From contig JAZHRO010000024.1 in assembly GCA_037157565.1 (NCBI GenBank), positions 9,802,501 to 9,866,500 on the forward strand: DNA of 64,000 nucleotides. The letters run 5' to 3'. Both the position numbers and the translations under genes were made by a program. Shown here one piece after another: positions 50,991 through 62,640 of the stretch (positions are counted from its first letter, which is position 1; each line of letters opens with the position of its first letter). The notes under the pieces were generated by a model. That model made no database searches and was not told the origin of the DNA. It worked only from the letters and a program-made list of their open reading frames with translations. Origin of the DNA: Thalassia testudinum. Lineage: Eukaryota > Streptophyta > Magnoliopsida > Alismatales > Hydrocharitaceae.

Positions 50991-52392
50991 CCTATTTTGA
51001 CCTAAAATGAGAACCATGCCCAATTTATGACTTAATTTAGGTTTTTACACAAATTGATCGATCAAACGTGGTCAAACCTTAAATAAAATTTCACCATTAA
51101 ATTCCTTAGGTTCAAATTAGGCTGGTACAAAAATTTGGGCCTAAGAGAAGACCATCTTGACCGACTTTACAAATTGGTCCTCTTGAATTACTTTTTGACC
51201 CTTATCTTTTGAAACCTTACACATAGCCTCCTATCTTTCCCGTCGTTCTTTGCCGAACGGTCCTCCCTACCACTCTGCGCAGGCGCCATACCTCCGGCGA
51301 CCTTGCGCGGAGGATGGCGCCACGCAGGGTCTGGCGCCCGTTCTTAGGAATGAACGGGGGGTTCCCTACGTCATCCTCTATCGCAGGGACCCTCCCCTGT
51401 GACCTGCGGCTGCCCATGCCTCTTGTGCGAACGCACGAAAGGCATGGGTCTCCATCTCCGGCTATCTCCGGCGAGCTCCCCACGTCGCTCCCTCAGGCCA
51501 CTCTCCTCGCCAGCACCTTTATAAGGAGCGGCAGGGGCTGCCGTCCACTCCAAGCTAGTTCTGGTCGAGAAAATCCCCCTCTTTCGTCTCCTCTCTCTCC
51601 GGTCAGACTGCCCTAGCTTCCGACGAACTCTCCTCCTCCTCCTCGCTCTGCTGCCATACCTGCAGCAGAGCCCACTCTGTCTTATCGTCCCACGCCAGGC
51701 CGCACCAGCCGGCGTCCTGAGATCTCTTCCTCGTCGCCGTCACTCCTCCTCTAGCATCTTCGTCCCCAGCTCCGGCAGGCACGTGCCGGACAGTCTTCCT
51801 CTCCCTCTTCGTCGATTAAGTAAGTAGGAACTTTCTCCTTACTCTCCTCTCACTTTTCCCTTCTTGAATTAGTATTTTAAACCCCACGACTGCCACAACC
51901 ACCTTCATCTGCTCCACCTCCGGCCACCATCTCCCGCGAGATCGCTCCACTTCCACAGACCCTTCCACCGCTCGCCGACAAGCCCAGAAGCTCCCCCTCA
52001 CTCCGGCCACCCTACACACTCTGAGCACCCCCCGAACACACCCACTTCCACGCACGTAGGTTGCCCAAGGCGCACGACCACAGGCACTCTCACAGCACGC
52101 CGCCCCTCGCACCGCCTTCACCACACTCTGGCGAAGCTCCCTGTATTGTCTGACATGGCCGTGAGGCCGTCTTCGTGATTTCAGGGTTCACCCTCCTCGC
52201 CGCCATTGACGAGCTGCAGGAGTTACTTCGTAGGTAGCTCTAGGTCTCTTCGGCTCCAGGTGCGGGCTCTAAGCAACACGAGGCACGTCCGCAAAGGCGC
52301 CTAGGTTCTCAATTGGGAGCGCAAAGCCTTCGCTGCTGCCCAATTGCCAGCTGCTTCTCGCCTGCGGGCGAGCGGAGCAGAGGTGGAACTTT

Positions 52393-52435
52393 AGTCCCAC
52401 CTCGTAAGTGTATGGGAGAACGCCCGCACTTAAAT
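52393..52435 (+). promoter_or_regulatory. USE-like motif with AT-rich box in the Athila-like LTR
   Basis: GTCCCACCTCG (10 of 11 to RTCCCACATCG), then about 25 bp, then TTAAAT. That spacing is closer to plant Pol III snRNA promoters than to the 32 bp of the non-autonomous family. Confidence 0.35.
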
Positions 52436-52719
52436 TGAAAAAGTGGTATAGGCTCTTTGCCTCCGAATACACACGGGGTGTGGTCCCTCACCTATCATCG
52501 GGTCTCGTCTGCGGCACACCCACGTGGATCTGACCTGACCCGACACCCTCCTGTGCACTCCTCACGCATCACCCACGCCGATGCGTTGGACCCGGGCACG
52601 CGACCCGACCCAATTACCCAGCTCTGGGAGAGCATACCAAAGAGAGATCTAGAGAGAGAGAGAGACGCGAGGGAGGGGTAGGGTAGGTTTTGCGCTGATA
52701 TTTGCGTGTGTGCGTAGGA

Positions 52720-53195
52720 GAGAAGAAAGAAGAAGAGAAGCAACGGCCTGGACTTAGCTGCAAGGAAGAAGGAAGAAGAAGGAAGAAGCAAAAGAAGGAA
52801 GAAGCAAGAGAAGGAAGAAGAAAGAGAAGAAGAAGAAAGGAAGGAAAGAAGCTGAAGGAAAAGAGGAGGAGCTGCACTGTAGCAACCGAGCAGTTAAGTC
52901 GTCTGAGCGCTGAATCAGACGTCGACAAAAAAAAAAAAAGGAGAGTCAGCAGCAAGAGAAGAAGAAAAGAAAGAAGAAGAAGGGCCAGAGCAGAAGAAAG
53001 AAGAAAAAAAAGAGAAAGAGGAACCGCAGCTGCTGAGAAGAAGAAAGAAGGAGACAGGCTGAAGAAGAAGAAAGGAGCAGAGAAGAAGAAAAGAAGAATG
53101 AAGAAGAAAACAAGCTGAAGAGAAGAGTCAGCTGAAGAAAGAGAAGAAGAAAAAGACAATTACCCTCTCTCTCTTTCTCTCTCTCTCTCTTAATT
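52720..53195 (+). repeat. Polypurine (AAG/GAA)n tract followed by CT microsatellite
   Basis: Nearly all purine on the plus strand for about 430 bp, interrupted briefly near 52880-52920, then CTCTCTCTCTTTCTCTCTCT at about 53165-53190. The long Lys/Arg/Glu and Ser/Leu/Phe frames are compositional. Confidence 0.75.
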
Positions 53196-53373
53196 TTTTG
53201 TAAAACCATATATATATTATGAATTTATATGCTTCTGGAATTTTAGTTTGCTCCCTGAGTTCGACCTCGGGAAACTTTTCATTCCGAGTAATAAATTGTA
53301 TTAGACTGGTGACCGTTTTTGTCATATACCATAACGACTATAATAACCACATCAACAAAGACGACAACCAGTT

Positions 53374-54458
53374 TTTGACGCCGTTGCCGAGGAGCAACGG
53401 CTATTCTAGAAGCTATTAATTCACAATTTTTGAGTTTCTATTGAATAATCTCTTCTCTTTTGTTGTGCAGGCACAGGAAATCAAGAGGACAATAAGCAGC
53501 CGCACAACAACCACACCAAGGACAGGTAATTTTCTATCCTCTCATTTAAACCCCTAAATTCTAAAGAGGAAGAAAAAGAAAGAAAAAGCAATTTAGAAAT
53601 AACCTGTCTTCCATACTTAGTAAATCACCAAAGCTGCCTGTTTTCAATTTCAACACAATATATCTGTGAATCCATTAAGGGTATTTAGGGCTAAAACCTT
53701 CTTGCTTGAGCCCTAATTACCCAATCTAGAGGCAATTAACTGGACCAATTAAGGCCAATATAAGATTCAAAGCAAGGGTTTTAGAGATACACTTTCTAAG
53801 CAAGAATTGAGAATTCGCAAAAGAAGTGTGCCCAAGCCATTGTTTGAAAACACCTATTAAGAGAAACCCTAAGAAATTTGGCTCTTAAAAACACTTGAAC
53901 CCTAAAAGACAAGACCTAATAAGCTCTCAAAGGAACTAGTAGGTGAAGTTGACCCCTTGGGTCAACCAACCTTGAACTTAGGTCACTCTTTGCACTCAAA
54001 AGGTTAAAGTTCACGTGAAAACCTAAGCACCTTGATCCTAACTAAAAGTGGTAGACTTAAGAGGTCAAGGTCCCCATTCTGGTCTACCTGGAATCTCAGT
54101 GACAAGAGAGGTCAGGTGGGGGAAACCCTGTAACCCGTGGGGGCGCTCTACCGCGTAAGGGTCTTCACGGGACTCACCCCCTTTGGCTGCCCAGGTAATT
54201 CTCAGGTGGACGACCTTTTGATCAAGGGGTCCATCCGTCCCGAACCTCTATAGTCACCCAACATTTTGGGTGTCTTGATTGGGTCTAACACCTGCTAAAC
54301 TCATCATCTCCATCAGTGTATGTTTGGTAGGAGGTCCTTGAAACCTCCTTTATAAATTCACTCTCCTCGAGGTCGAGCCTCGGTGCCCTTGCGTGTGCAA
54401 CCAATACTTCACATAGACCTCTCATCTGATTCCGAACCCAACTCACCTTCTTCCACAA
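53374..54458 (+). other. Primer-binding site and leader of the Athila-like element
   Basis: TTTTTGACGCCGTTGCCGAG follows the LTR, then about 1 kb of untranslated leader before gag. No other gene seen. Confidence 0.6.
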
Positions 54459-57400
54459 TGGCACAGCCAGTTGAGGAAGAGAACAATCTGGAGCACGAGC
54501 TCCAGCGACTCAATGACCTCTTCCAGAACTTCATGCACCCACCGTAGCGTCCCATGATGCGGGATCACTATAATCCTGTTGCGGTGGCTATTGAGCCTCG
54601 AGTCAGAATCCCGACTAGAGGACCTGATTCTGAACTAAAGCACAACATGATTCATGCCATACCTAAATTCCATGGGCTTAATTCTGAAGACCCATTCTAG
54701 CACATTAAACAGCTAAAGCATCTGGCCCAGACTTTCGGGTCAGATGCGCAAAATCAGGATATTCTCCTTAGGAAGATGTTTTCTTTCTCCCTTATGGACA
54801 AGGCCTCCCATTGGTACCAAACGCAGACCCGGCCAATCAACAATTGAGAGGAACTTCAGTCCGAGTTCCTGAAGAAGTTCTTCCCCGTTGGTCGAACCAA
54901 TGCCTTGCGCCATCAGATTACCCACTTCACGCAACAGATGGGAGAACCTCTTCATGAGGCATGGGATCGTTTTTAGGATCTCATGAGAAAGTGCCCCCAT
55001 CACGGAGTTCCTAAATGGGAACAAGTCCAGTCTTTTTATCAGGGACTCCATGAGGATATTAGGTTGTTCGTCAATGCAACTTGCGGAGGGAATATCATGG
55101 GTCAGCATGAGGACACCGTGTGGGAGATTCTCGAGAACATGTGCGAGAACTCCATCAATGTTACGAACGTGGCGTCAGACGGGTTTTTAAGACGTCTGGG
55201 AAGTGGCCCAGACGTCTGACCAGACGTCTAGAACCCTTCTCAGACGTCTGGTAATAAATTTTTGCGGCGTACGGGGTTGCGTCTGTGTGCCTGCGCTCGC
55301 AGACTGCACCTGCCGCTCTCGTTCCTCCTTTTCCTCTCTCTCCTCCTGCAGGCACGTAGCTCTCTTCTCTCTCTCCCCACGCGGCCTTATAAGGCCCCCT
55401 CGCCCTCTCCCTCACCCTCATATCCTCCGCCTTCCTCTTCTCCTTCTCCCTGCTAGTGCGAGAGTGTGGGAAGGAGGGTTGCGAGCGGAAGGGGGAAGCT
55501 CGATCGTGAGGGTTCGAGCTTGCCGGGGCAGCTAGAGCCGGCCGGCGGGGGAGCGGCGAGCGTGGGATGTCGCGAAGGGGCTGCTGCAGCTCGGGCAGCA
55601 GGCGGACAGGGCGCGGCGCGGCCTTGCGTCGCCGGCGGAGAGCGAGTCGGGCTCCGATTCTGGAAAATTTTCCAGAACCAGACGTCTGGACTTACGACCA
55701 GACGACGGTGAAGACGTCTGGAGGACTGTCCAGACGTCTGACAGGTAAGATATTTCTATCTTCTTCCTTCTTCGCGCGTACGGCCATGCAGCCGTCCGCC
55801 GTGACTTCGTCTACGCTTTGTCGTGCTGAAAGCAGGAGTGTATGTGAGCAGGTTCCGCTCAGGAGGGCGTGAGGGCTTTCCATCCCACGTAAATCAGACG
55901 TCTGACCGCAGTGCCAGACGACGAAGAGGACTTCCAGACGTCCAGGGTGACAATCGGACGTCTTGGAACTAAGCCAGACGCCCCAGCAGGCTTCTGGACG
56001 TCTGAAGGACTACACAGAGCTAAGGTACAATTTGACCCACCTTTTAAGACGTCTGGAAGAGGTTCCAGACGTCTGATTTTGGACAGTTTCGTCGTTTTTG
56101 ACCCGTTTAGGGCCCATTCGGAGTCTGTTTTCCGCGTTTCGAGTTGCGTTCTTTCCAGAATAAAATCCTCTACCCGTTTACAGTAATTGTATACCATTCT
56201 GAGAAACTCCGTGTGTTTGATCCTTGTGTTAGGACCTCGTTCCATTGCAGTCTTGGGGGTTGCGGAGGCACGCAGGATTGCCGACCACGCCCCCAGTACT
56301 CCCGTTGTAGCTGGTAGAGTGGCTTTTAAATTATTTAGCATAATTTGTTACAATTGTGGAACAATTAATAGAGTCTAGGGCATTGCATGAACCCTAGGAC
56401 TGAGAAACTAGATTGAATGATAGATCCTAGGGTATTACATGAATCCTAGGACTGGAAAACTAGATTGAATGATAGAACCTAGGGCACGGCATGAATCCTA
56501 GGACTGGAAAACTAGTGGAATACATAAATATTGCAGTCTTGGAAAAGTGGAAAGGAAATAATAGCTGCCTATTATGAATGAATAAATATGATTGAGAATA
56601 TGGGTTGTATGAACGTAAAACTGGAACAGTGAAACCTACAATGGCCAAACAAAAAAGAATACGAACCCTACGGGGAATTAGGAGTAGAACTCCTAGAAAG
56701 AGAATAGAATGGAACTGAGAAAGTGAAACGTTGAAGTGTGTTGTCTCTTGGGTACGTGGTACCAAGAGAGCACACATTACCTCTTAGTGTAGAGGGGAGC
56801 TTGCCGCCCTCAGGTTGAGACCAGGGTGGGTTTGGCCACTGTACACCGACTTGCTGGCTCTCGCGTACGCAGTACCGAGGAGAGCTACTAGTGTAGGGAG
56901 AGCACTAGCTACCCCACGGGCCCCGGGGTTCTGCTAGCCTCCTACACCGACTTGTTAAGCCCACTGGGCAAACCAGGGTAGTCAGGCGAGGGTGCGCGGA
57001 CTGTGGAGGGGTTAGACCCCTGTTACTAAGAGGGCTCTGCCCTATACCGGTTCCGTGCTGTGTTTTGAGCGCACCCGTTAACGGAAACGACTGACCGCGT
57101 GCCAGTGCGGGGTAGCTACCCGTGCACTTATCGCACGTGATGTAGTCACCGTTACGTCTGTCAGCGACCTTGGGGTGGTTGACTGAGGGTAGGACCACCA
57201 CGGGGGACTCTCCCGGCCAGGAGAGCACCACGTGTTACTTCTACTTTTCGGAAAAGACTACAATCAAAATCGTTCCCACGAGGAACATTCAAGATCAAGT
57301 GAAGGATTTGAGAAATAAATAAATCGTGAAATAATAGAAAGACGTAAATAAAGAAAGTAAAAATATGACAGCTACTGTACACTCTACTGCTTCTTTAGCT

Positions 57401-59083
57401 TTTAGTTGCCACTCTACTCAGCGTTTCGCTGACGTGTTACACTCGTTACTTTTCAGGACCAGATCTTGAGCAGCCAAAGTCAGCGGCTGCAGAGGACGTT
57501 GGGCCTAGTAGGATCCAGTAGAGTTACCCGCAGTCCTTTTTGTACTTTTCTTCCACTGTAGTGAGTAGTTTCCTTGTTACTCCTTGTACTTCTTTATTGT
57601 AAGCTTCATGTTATGTACATATTTGTTGTTCTACTGTTGTGGCGGTGTATACTGTAGTAGTTCCTTTTCTTACTGCTGTATTTTATTACTGCTAGTTATA
57701 TTCATGCTGAATGTGGTTTATTTTACTACTCTTTTGGTTACCTCCTCGTTGGACGACTAGGTCTTGGGATTAGTCGAGTCGGTCCGATTCTCGTGTCTCG
57801 TAGGGACTCGGGAATCGGGTCGTTACAATCAATAATGACTCCATGGGACTATTCGATAAAACGAATACCCGCGTAGCGACGAACATTAGGGGAGCACACG
57901 AGACGCAGGACCTGTCTGCATCAGTCGACCTAGAATTGATGGCCAGTCGATTGGACAAGGTCTCTATTATTGGGAAGAAGGTGAATGAGCTAACTCAGTA
58001 CTTGCAACGAGCCACCTCTACATAGAATTCCTTTACATAGCCTCCTTCCGCACAGGAGACTGTGCAAAACATTTTCCACCGACCTTCTCCTGAGGTGGAC
58101 TCGTATCCATCCCCATCTGACTCTAGGACCGGAGGAACCTCCGATCCTTTCTATTCCTATCGGGGGAACCCTACTCCCCCATTCTCTGACTTTTCTGAGG
58201 TTCCTCAGACCTGCGAGGACCTCAACGCCATCCAGAATGACCCATTTTCCAATACCTACAATCCTGGATGGCGAAACTCCCAACTTCCAGTGGACGGGAA
58301 ATTCCCAAACTCAAATACCACCCTTTCAGCCCCGTCCACAAGCACCTCGTCCTTACCAGCCGCCTCAGCCACGACCCAACCCTACTATCCATCTGGACCA
58401 AACCAAGACCAAATGTCCCTCATCCTTCAGACTCTAGCTAACATTCAGAGAACGAATGCGGCTATTCAAAAGTAACACAAGGACGAAATCACAGAAGTTC
58501 GAAACCAACTGGCCCAGTTGGCAAACTCTTGCCAACCAGGCACACTTCCTTCTCAACCTCTTCCTAACCCTAATAATGTGCCGACCCAGCGGTGCGTTAC
58601 GAACCCAAACCCGCGCCAAGCACACATGGTTTATCAGGCCTCCTCTGTTCCTTCACCTAACGGGATGGAGGCCTCAACTTCTTATGCGAGTTATCAGCAG
58701 CAACCCATCCTATCAACCCCTAACCAGAACCAGGCAGGACTGAATTCTGTGACCACCCGTAGTGGTAAGGAGACCCAAGATCCACCTTATCTAGACCACT
58801 CCAAGCCTGGTAGTGACCCAAACCCTAGGATAGTAATCCAGGACGTTCATATCCCTGTCCCAGATCAAAGACCTGGACCTATCCTAGAGGAACTAACCAA
58901 GGTTCCATTTCCCGAGGCCTTGACCAAGGGAAAGAAAAAAACCAAATCCGTGGCTCCTGAGGAGGACCTGGTCAAGCTCTTTGAGCAGGTCCAAATAAAC
59001 ATCCCCTTGATGGATGCGATTCTTCACGTACCGGCTTATGCACGATTCTTGAAGAATGTGTGTACACCTCAGCGTAAGCCGTA
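54459..59083 (+). pseudogene. Athila-like gag, broken and interrupted by a solo LTR
   Basis: Begins MAQPVEEENNLEHELQRL. Part 1 (54459-55158) has FLKKFFPVGRTNALRHQIT, LHEAWDRF and KCPHHGVPKWEQVQSFYQGL. Part 2 (57833-59083) resumes with NNDSMGLFDKTNT and contains DPFSNTYNPGWRNSQ. Stops include TAG at 54546 and others; the 2.67-kb solo LTR sits between the parts. Confidence 0.85.
55159..57827 (+). mobile_element. Gypsy-type solo LTR, 2669 bp, copy 2, nested in Athila-like gag
   Basis: TGTTACGAAC.....GGTCGTTACA with perfect TSD ATCAA (55154-55158, 57828-57832). It aligns along its whole length with 38968-41641, including the GACGTC clusters (55170-55250, 55675-56075), the palindromic TATA box GGCCTTATAAGGCC (about 55383) and the threefold repeat (about 56370-56520). 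Its orientation matches the surrounding element. Confidence 0.94.
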
Positions 59084-59199
59084 AACCAAGAGTGGGAGTC
59101 CAATTGTACTATCAGAGCAAGCCAGCTCTGTAATCCTGAGCAGACTCCACCCAAGGCAAAGGACCCAGGCACTCCCCTGATTTCATGCAAGATAGGTGA

Positions 59200-59623
59200 A
59201 ACCCAGTTCGACAGAGCATTGTTATACTTGGGTGCTTCCATAAATTTGATACCCACATCCTTACTCAACCACCTAGAAGAATCTGAGCTAAAACAGACTG
59301 AGGTGACACTACAGTTAGCAGATCGATCTATAAAGTCACCAAAAGGGATTCTTGAGGATGTTATTGTAAGGGTGCAGGATTTCTATTTCCCTGTAGACTT
59401 CATAGTCTTAGACATGGACACACCTGAAAACCCTAGGGATACACCGATCATTCTAGGGAGACCTTTCCTGGCCACGGCTAGGGCCAACATTAGTTGTGAA
59501 GAGGGCCAAATAGAATTAAAATTTGGGAATCAGACTCTCAAAATTGATATCTTTAAGGCCCAACAAGGAATCAATTGCGGTGTAATTGAACAAATCTATG
59601 ATATTAGAGCTTTGGTTGAATAA
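59200..59623 (+). pseudogene. Athila-like aspartic protease
   Basis: Reads LYLGASINLIPTSLLNHL where the family has Asp-Leu-Gly-Ala-Ser: the catalytic aspartate is replaced by Tyr. DTPIILGRPFLATARANI follows, the conserved C-terminal retropepsin segment. Inactive as read. Confidence 0.8.
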
Positions 59624-59806
59624 ACACAATTTGAGAATAACCTGATCATACCTCATCAACCACAAGAAGATCTTGAACCGCAATTAGAGGAGTCAGACCC
59701 TGATTCAGACAAACCCATAACTCCTATCTTTGTACCTCACACTCACCCTGAACCACCCGCTGCTGCTGATAACCCCATTCTTGAACCAAAACCACTTCTC
59801 GACCAT

Positions 59807-61715
59807 TTGAAATACATCTTTTTGGGTTCTAATCAGACTTTTCCTGTGATTATAAATTCCAAGCTCACTCCTGATCAGGAATCCCGTCTGATTGCTGTTC
59901 TCCAGCAACATCGTAGAGCCATTGGTTGGATTCTCGATGACTTGACTGGAATAAGTCCCTCTTCTTGCACACACCGTATCTATTCTGAAGAGGGCGCACG
60001 ACCCTCCTGTGAGATGCAAAGACGTTTGAATCCCAATCTGCAGGAGGTCATAAAAAAGGAGATCATTAAGTGGTTAGATGCAGGGATCATCTACCCGATC
60101 TCTGACAGTCGTTGGGTGAACCCAATCCAGGTTGTGCCTAAAAAGGCAGGGCTCACCACCATTACGACTGAAATCGGAGAGATCATACCTACCCGAATAG
60201 TCATCTCGTGGAGAGTCTGCATAGATTACCGAAGACTCAACTCCTCCACGAAGAAGGGTCATTTCCCACTACTTTTCATTGATCAGATTCTTGAGAAATT
60301 AGTGGGAAATTGATTCTTCTGCTTTCCTGACGGGTACTCCGGTTATAACCAAGTGGCTATTCATCCTGAGGACCAAGAGAAGACCACGTTCACCTGCCCC
60401 TTCGAGACGTACGCATTCCGAACGATGCCTTTCGATCTCTGTAATGCACCCGCGACTTTTCAGCGGTGCATGCTTGCCATATTCTCTGATATGGTAGGTG
60501 ATTATCTGGAAGTCTTTATGGATGACTTCTCAGTTTTCGAGGCATCATTTGACGATTGCCTCCAGCACTTGGTTCATATACTCAGGCGTTGCATAAACGT
60601 AAATTTGGTTCTTTCCTGGGAAAAGAGCCACTTTATGGTGCCTGAGGGGATCATCCTAGGTCATCTAATTTCTGAGAAAGGCATCCAAGTGAATTGAGCC
60701 AAGGTTGATCTAATTTCTCGGCTTCCTATGCCTAGCTCGATCAGGGACATCCGTTCTTTTCTGGGGCACGTCGATTTTTACCGTCGTTTCATTCCTAATT
60801 TCTCGAAAATCGCACGCCCCCTGACTACTCTTCTCTCTAAGGATGTCCCCTTTGAGATCTCCAAGGAATGCACTCAAGCCTTTGAGAACCTTCGTGACCG
60901 AGTCACCCAGGCCCTGATCCTACAGTCCCCCAATTTGTCTCAACCCTCTGAGATCATGTGTGATGCATCTAATTTCGCTATAGGAGCTGTTCTGGGGCAG
61001 CAAGTTGACGGGAAACCCGTGGTCATCTACTACGCCAGCAAGACACTTAACGAGGCTCAGCGTAACTATACGGTTACAGAGAAAGAGCTGCTAGCCGTAG
61101 TATTTGCCCTTGAAAATTTTCGATCTTATCTCCTGGGTTCCCACGTCATAATCTACTCAGATCACACAACTGTGAGGCATCTCCTTGCCAAAAAGGACGC
61201 GAAGCCTTGACTAATCCGATGGATCTTGCTGTTGCAAGAATTCGACCTCGAGATTCGCGACAAGGTAGGAAGACAGAATGTGGTAGCTGACCACTTGTCT
61301 CGCCTTCCTTCTGAGATCATCAACCCTTCTGGACCCATCACGGAGCATTTTCCTGATGAGCACCTACTGACTATTGGTACTAGGCTTCCATGGTTTGCTA
61401 ATATAGTGAACTACTTGGCATCTCATCAGATCCCATCTGATTGGCCAAAGGCCAAGAAAGACAAATTGCGCTCTGATGCCAAGTACTACATCTGGGAAGA
61501 CCCGTACCTCTTCCGCATAGGTGCTGACCAAATCATCGGCGATGTGTCCCGGAAGGTGAAATCAATGATATTCTCTCCTTCTGCCATGACCAGGCATGCG
61601 GTGGCAACTTCTCTGGGCACAAAACCGCATCAAAAATCCTCCAGTGTGGCTTTTATTGGCCCACTTTATTCAAGGACGCATACAATCACTGCAAGGCATG
61701 CAGTCGTTGCCAAAC
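59807..61715 (+). pseudogene. Athila-like reverse transcriptase and RNase H
   Basis: One frame throughout, interrupted by three TGA stops (about 60311, 60696, 61208). RT: DSRWVNPIQVVPKKAG, IIPTRIVISWRVCIDYRR, FRTMPFDLCNAPATFQRC, FMDDFSVF (catalytic DD). RNase H: MCDASNFAIGAVLGQQ, TEKELLAVVFALENF, YSDHTTVRHLL, then VADHLSRL. IIPTRxVxxWRVCIDYR is characteristic of Athila. A frameshift then leads into integrase. Confidence 0.88.
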
Positions 61716-62640
61716 TTTGGGCAACATGAGCCATCGCGACATGATGCCTTTGCAGCCGATTCTCGTATGTGAAATCTTCGACATTTGGGGGATTGATTTT
61801 ATGGGCCCCTTTCCTATTTCGGACGGCTTCGAGTACATTCTGCTGGCTGTGGACTACGTGTCCAAATGGATCGAAGCCATACCGACCCGAACCTGTGATC
61901 ATAAAATCGTTATCAAATTCATTCATCGCAATATCTTCTCACGGTTCAGGATTCCCCATGCAATCATCTCTGACGGAGGGACCCATTTCACCAATGCTCA
62001 GTTCAGGTCACTGATGACCAAATACGGGGTGTCTCACCGAATCTCTACTCCTTACCACCCCCAGACTAATGGTCTAGCTGAGCTATCAAATCGGGAGATC
62101 AAGAAAATCTTGCAGGTCACTGTTCGGCCTGATAGGAAGGACTGGTCGTCCCGACTTCCGGAAGCTTTGTGGGCTTATAGGACCGCCCACAAAATCCAAT
62201 TAGGCATGTCTCCTTTTAGACTGGTGTACGGGAAGGCATGTCACCTTCCCGTCGAACTGGAGCACAAAGCCTATTGGGCAGTACGGAGCTGTAATTTAGA
62301 TCTTTTTAAGGCTGGAACCCACAGAAAGCTTTAGATAAGCGAGATCGATGAATTACGCCTTGATGCGTACGACAGCTCGCGAATTTACAAAGAGCGGGTT
62401 AGAGCCTTCCATGACAAGCACATATCTAGAAAGATCTTTCATCCTGGTCAGAAGTCCTACTCTTCGATGCCTGACTCAAACTCTTCCCTGGGAAACTGCG
62501 ATCCAAGTGGGTCGGACCATACCTTGTCCGACAAGTTTTTGGAAATGGAGCCATAGAAATCAGTCCGCTCAGCCATGATTCCGAACCTTTCATCGTGAAC
62601 AGTCAGAGACTCAAACTGTTCATCGATGTAACCTCTACAA
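61560..62640 (+). pseudogene. Athila-like integrase
   Basis: Zinc-finger end [20 protein letters not shown], then a 205-codon open core (61717-62334): [10 protein letters not shown] (Asp 1), [10 protein letters not shown] (Asp 2), [20 protein letters not shown] (Glu). The C-terminus continues in other frames to about 62630. The catalytic D-D-E is present, but the reading frame is broken at both ends. Confidence 0.85.

Larger units (their letters stand above)
50998..53373 (+). repeat. 5' LTR of the Athila-like element
   Basis: The 3' edge ...ACAACCA just before GTTTTTGACGCCG is well supported; the 5' edge TGACCTAAAATG is inferred from where copia homology stops. It contains a USE-like GTCCCACCTCG (52393-52403) with TTAAAT about 25 bp on, and a very long purine-rich tract (52720-53155) followed by a CT run. 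Confidence 0.6.

Noticed and set aside
52300..52500. A U-snRNA gene downstream of the USE-like motif
   Set aside because: The sequence after the TATA-like box matches no snRNA that I recognise, and the site lies inside an LTR.
52614..53159. 181-codon Ser/Leu/Phe-rich frame and 138-codon Lys/Arg/Glu-rich frame
   Set aside because: Artefacts of the purine/pyrimidine tract in the Athila-like LTR; no sign of membrane-protein organisation.
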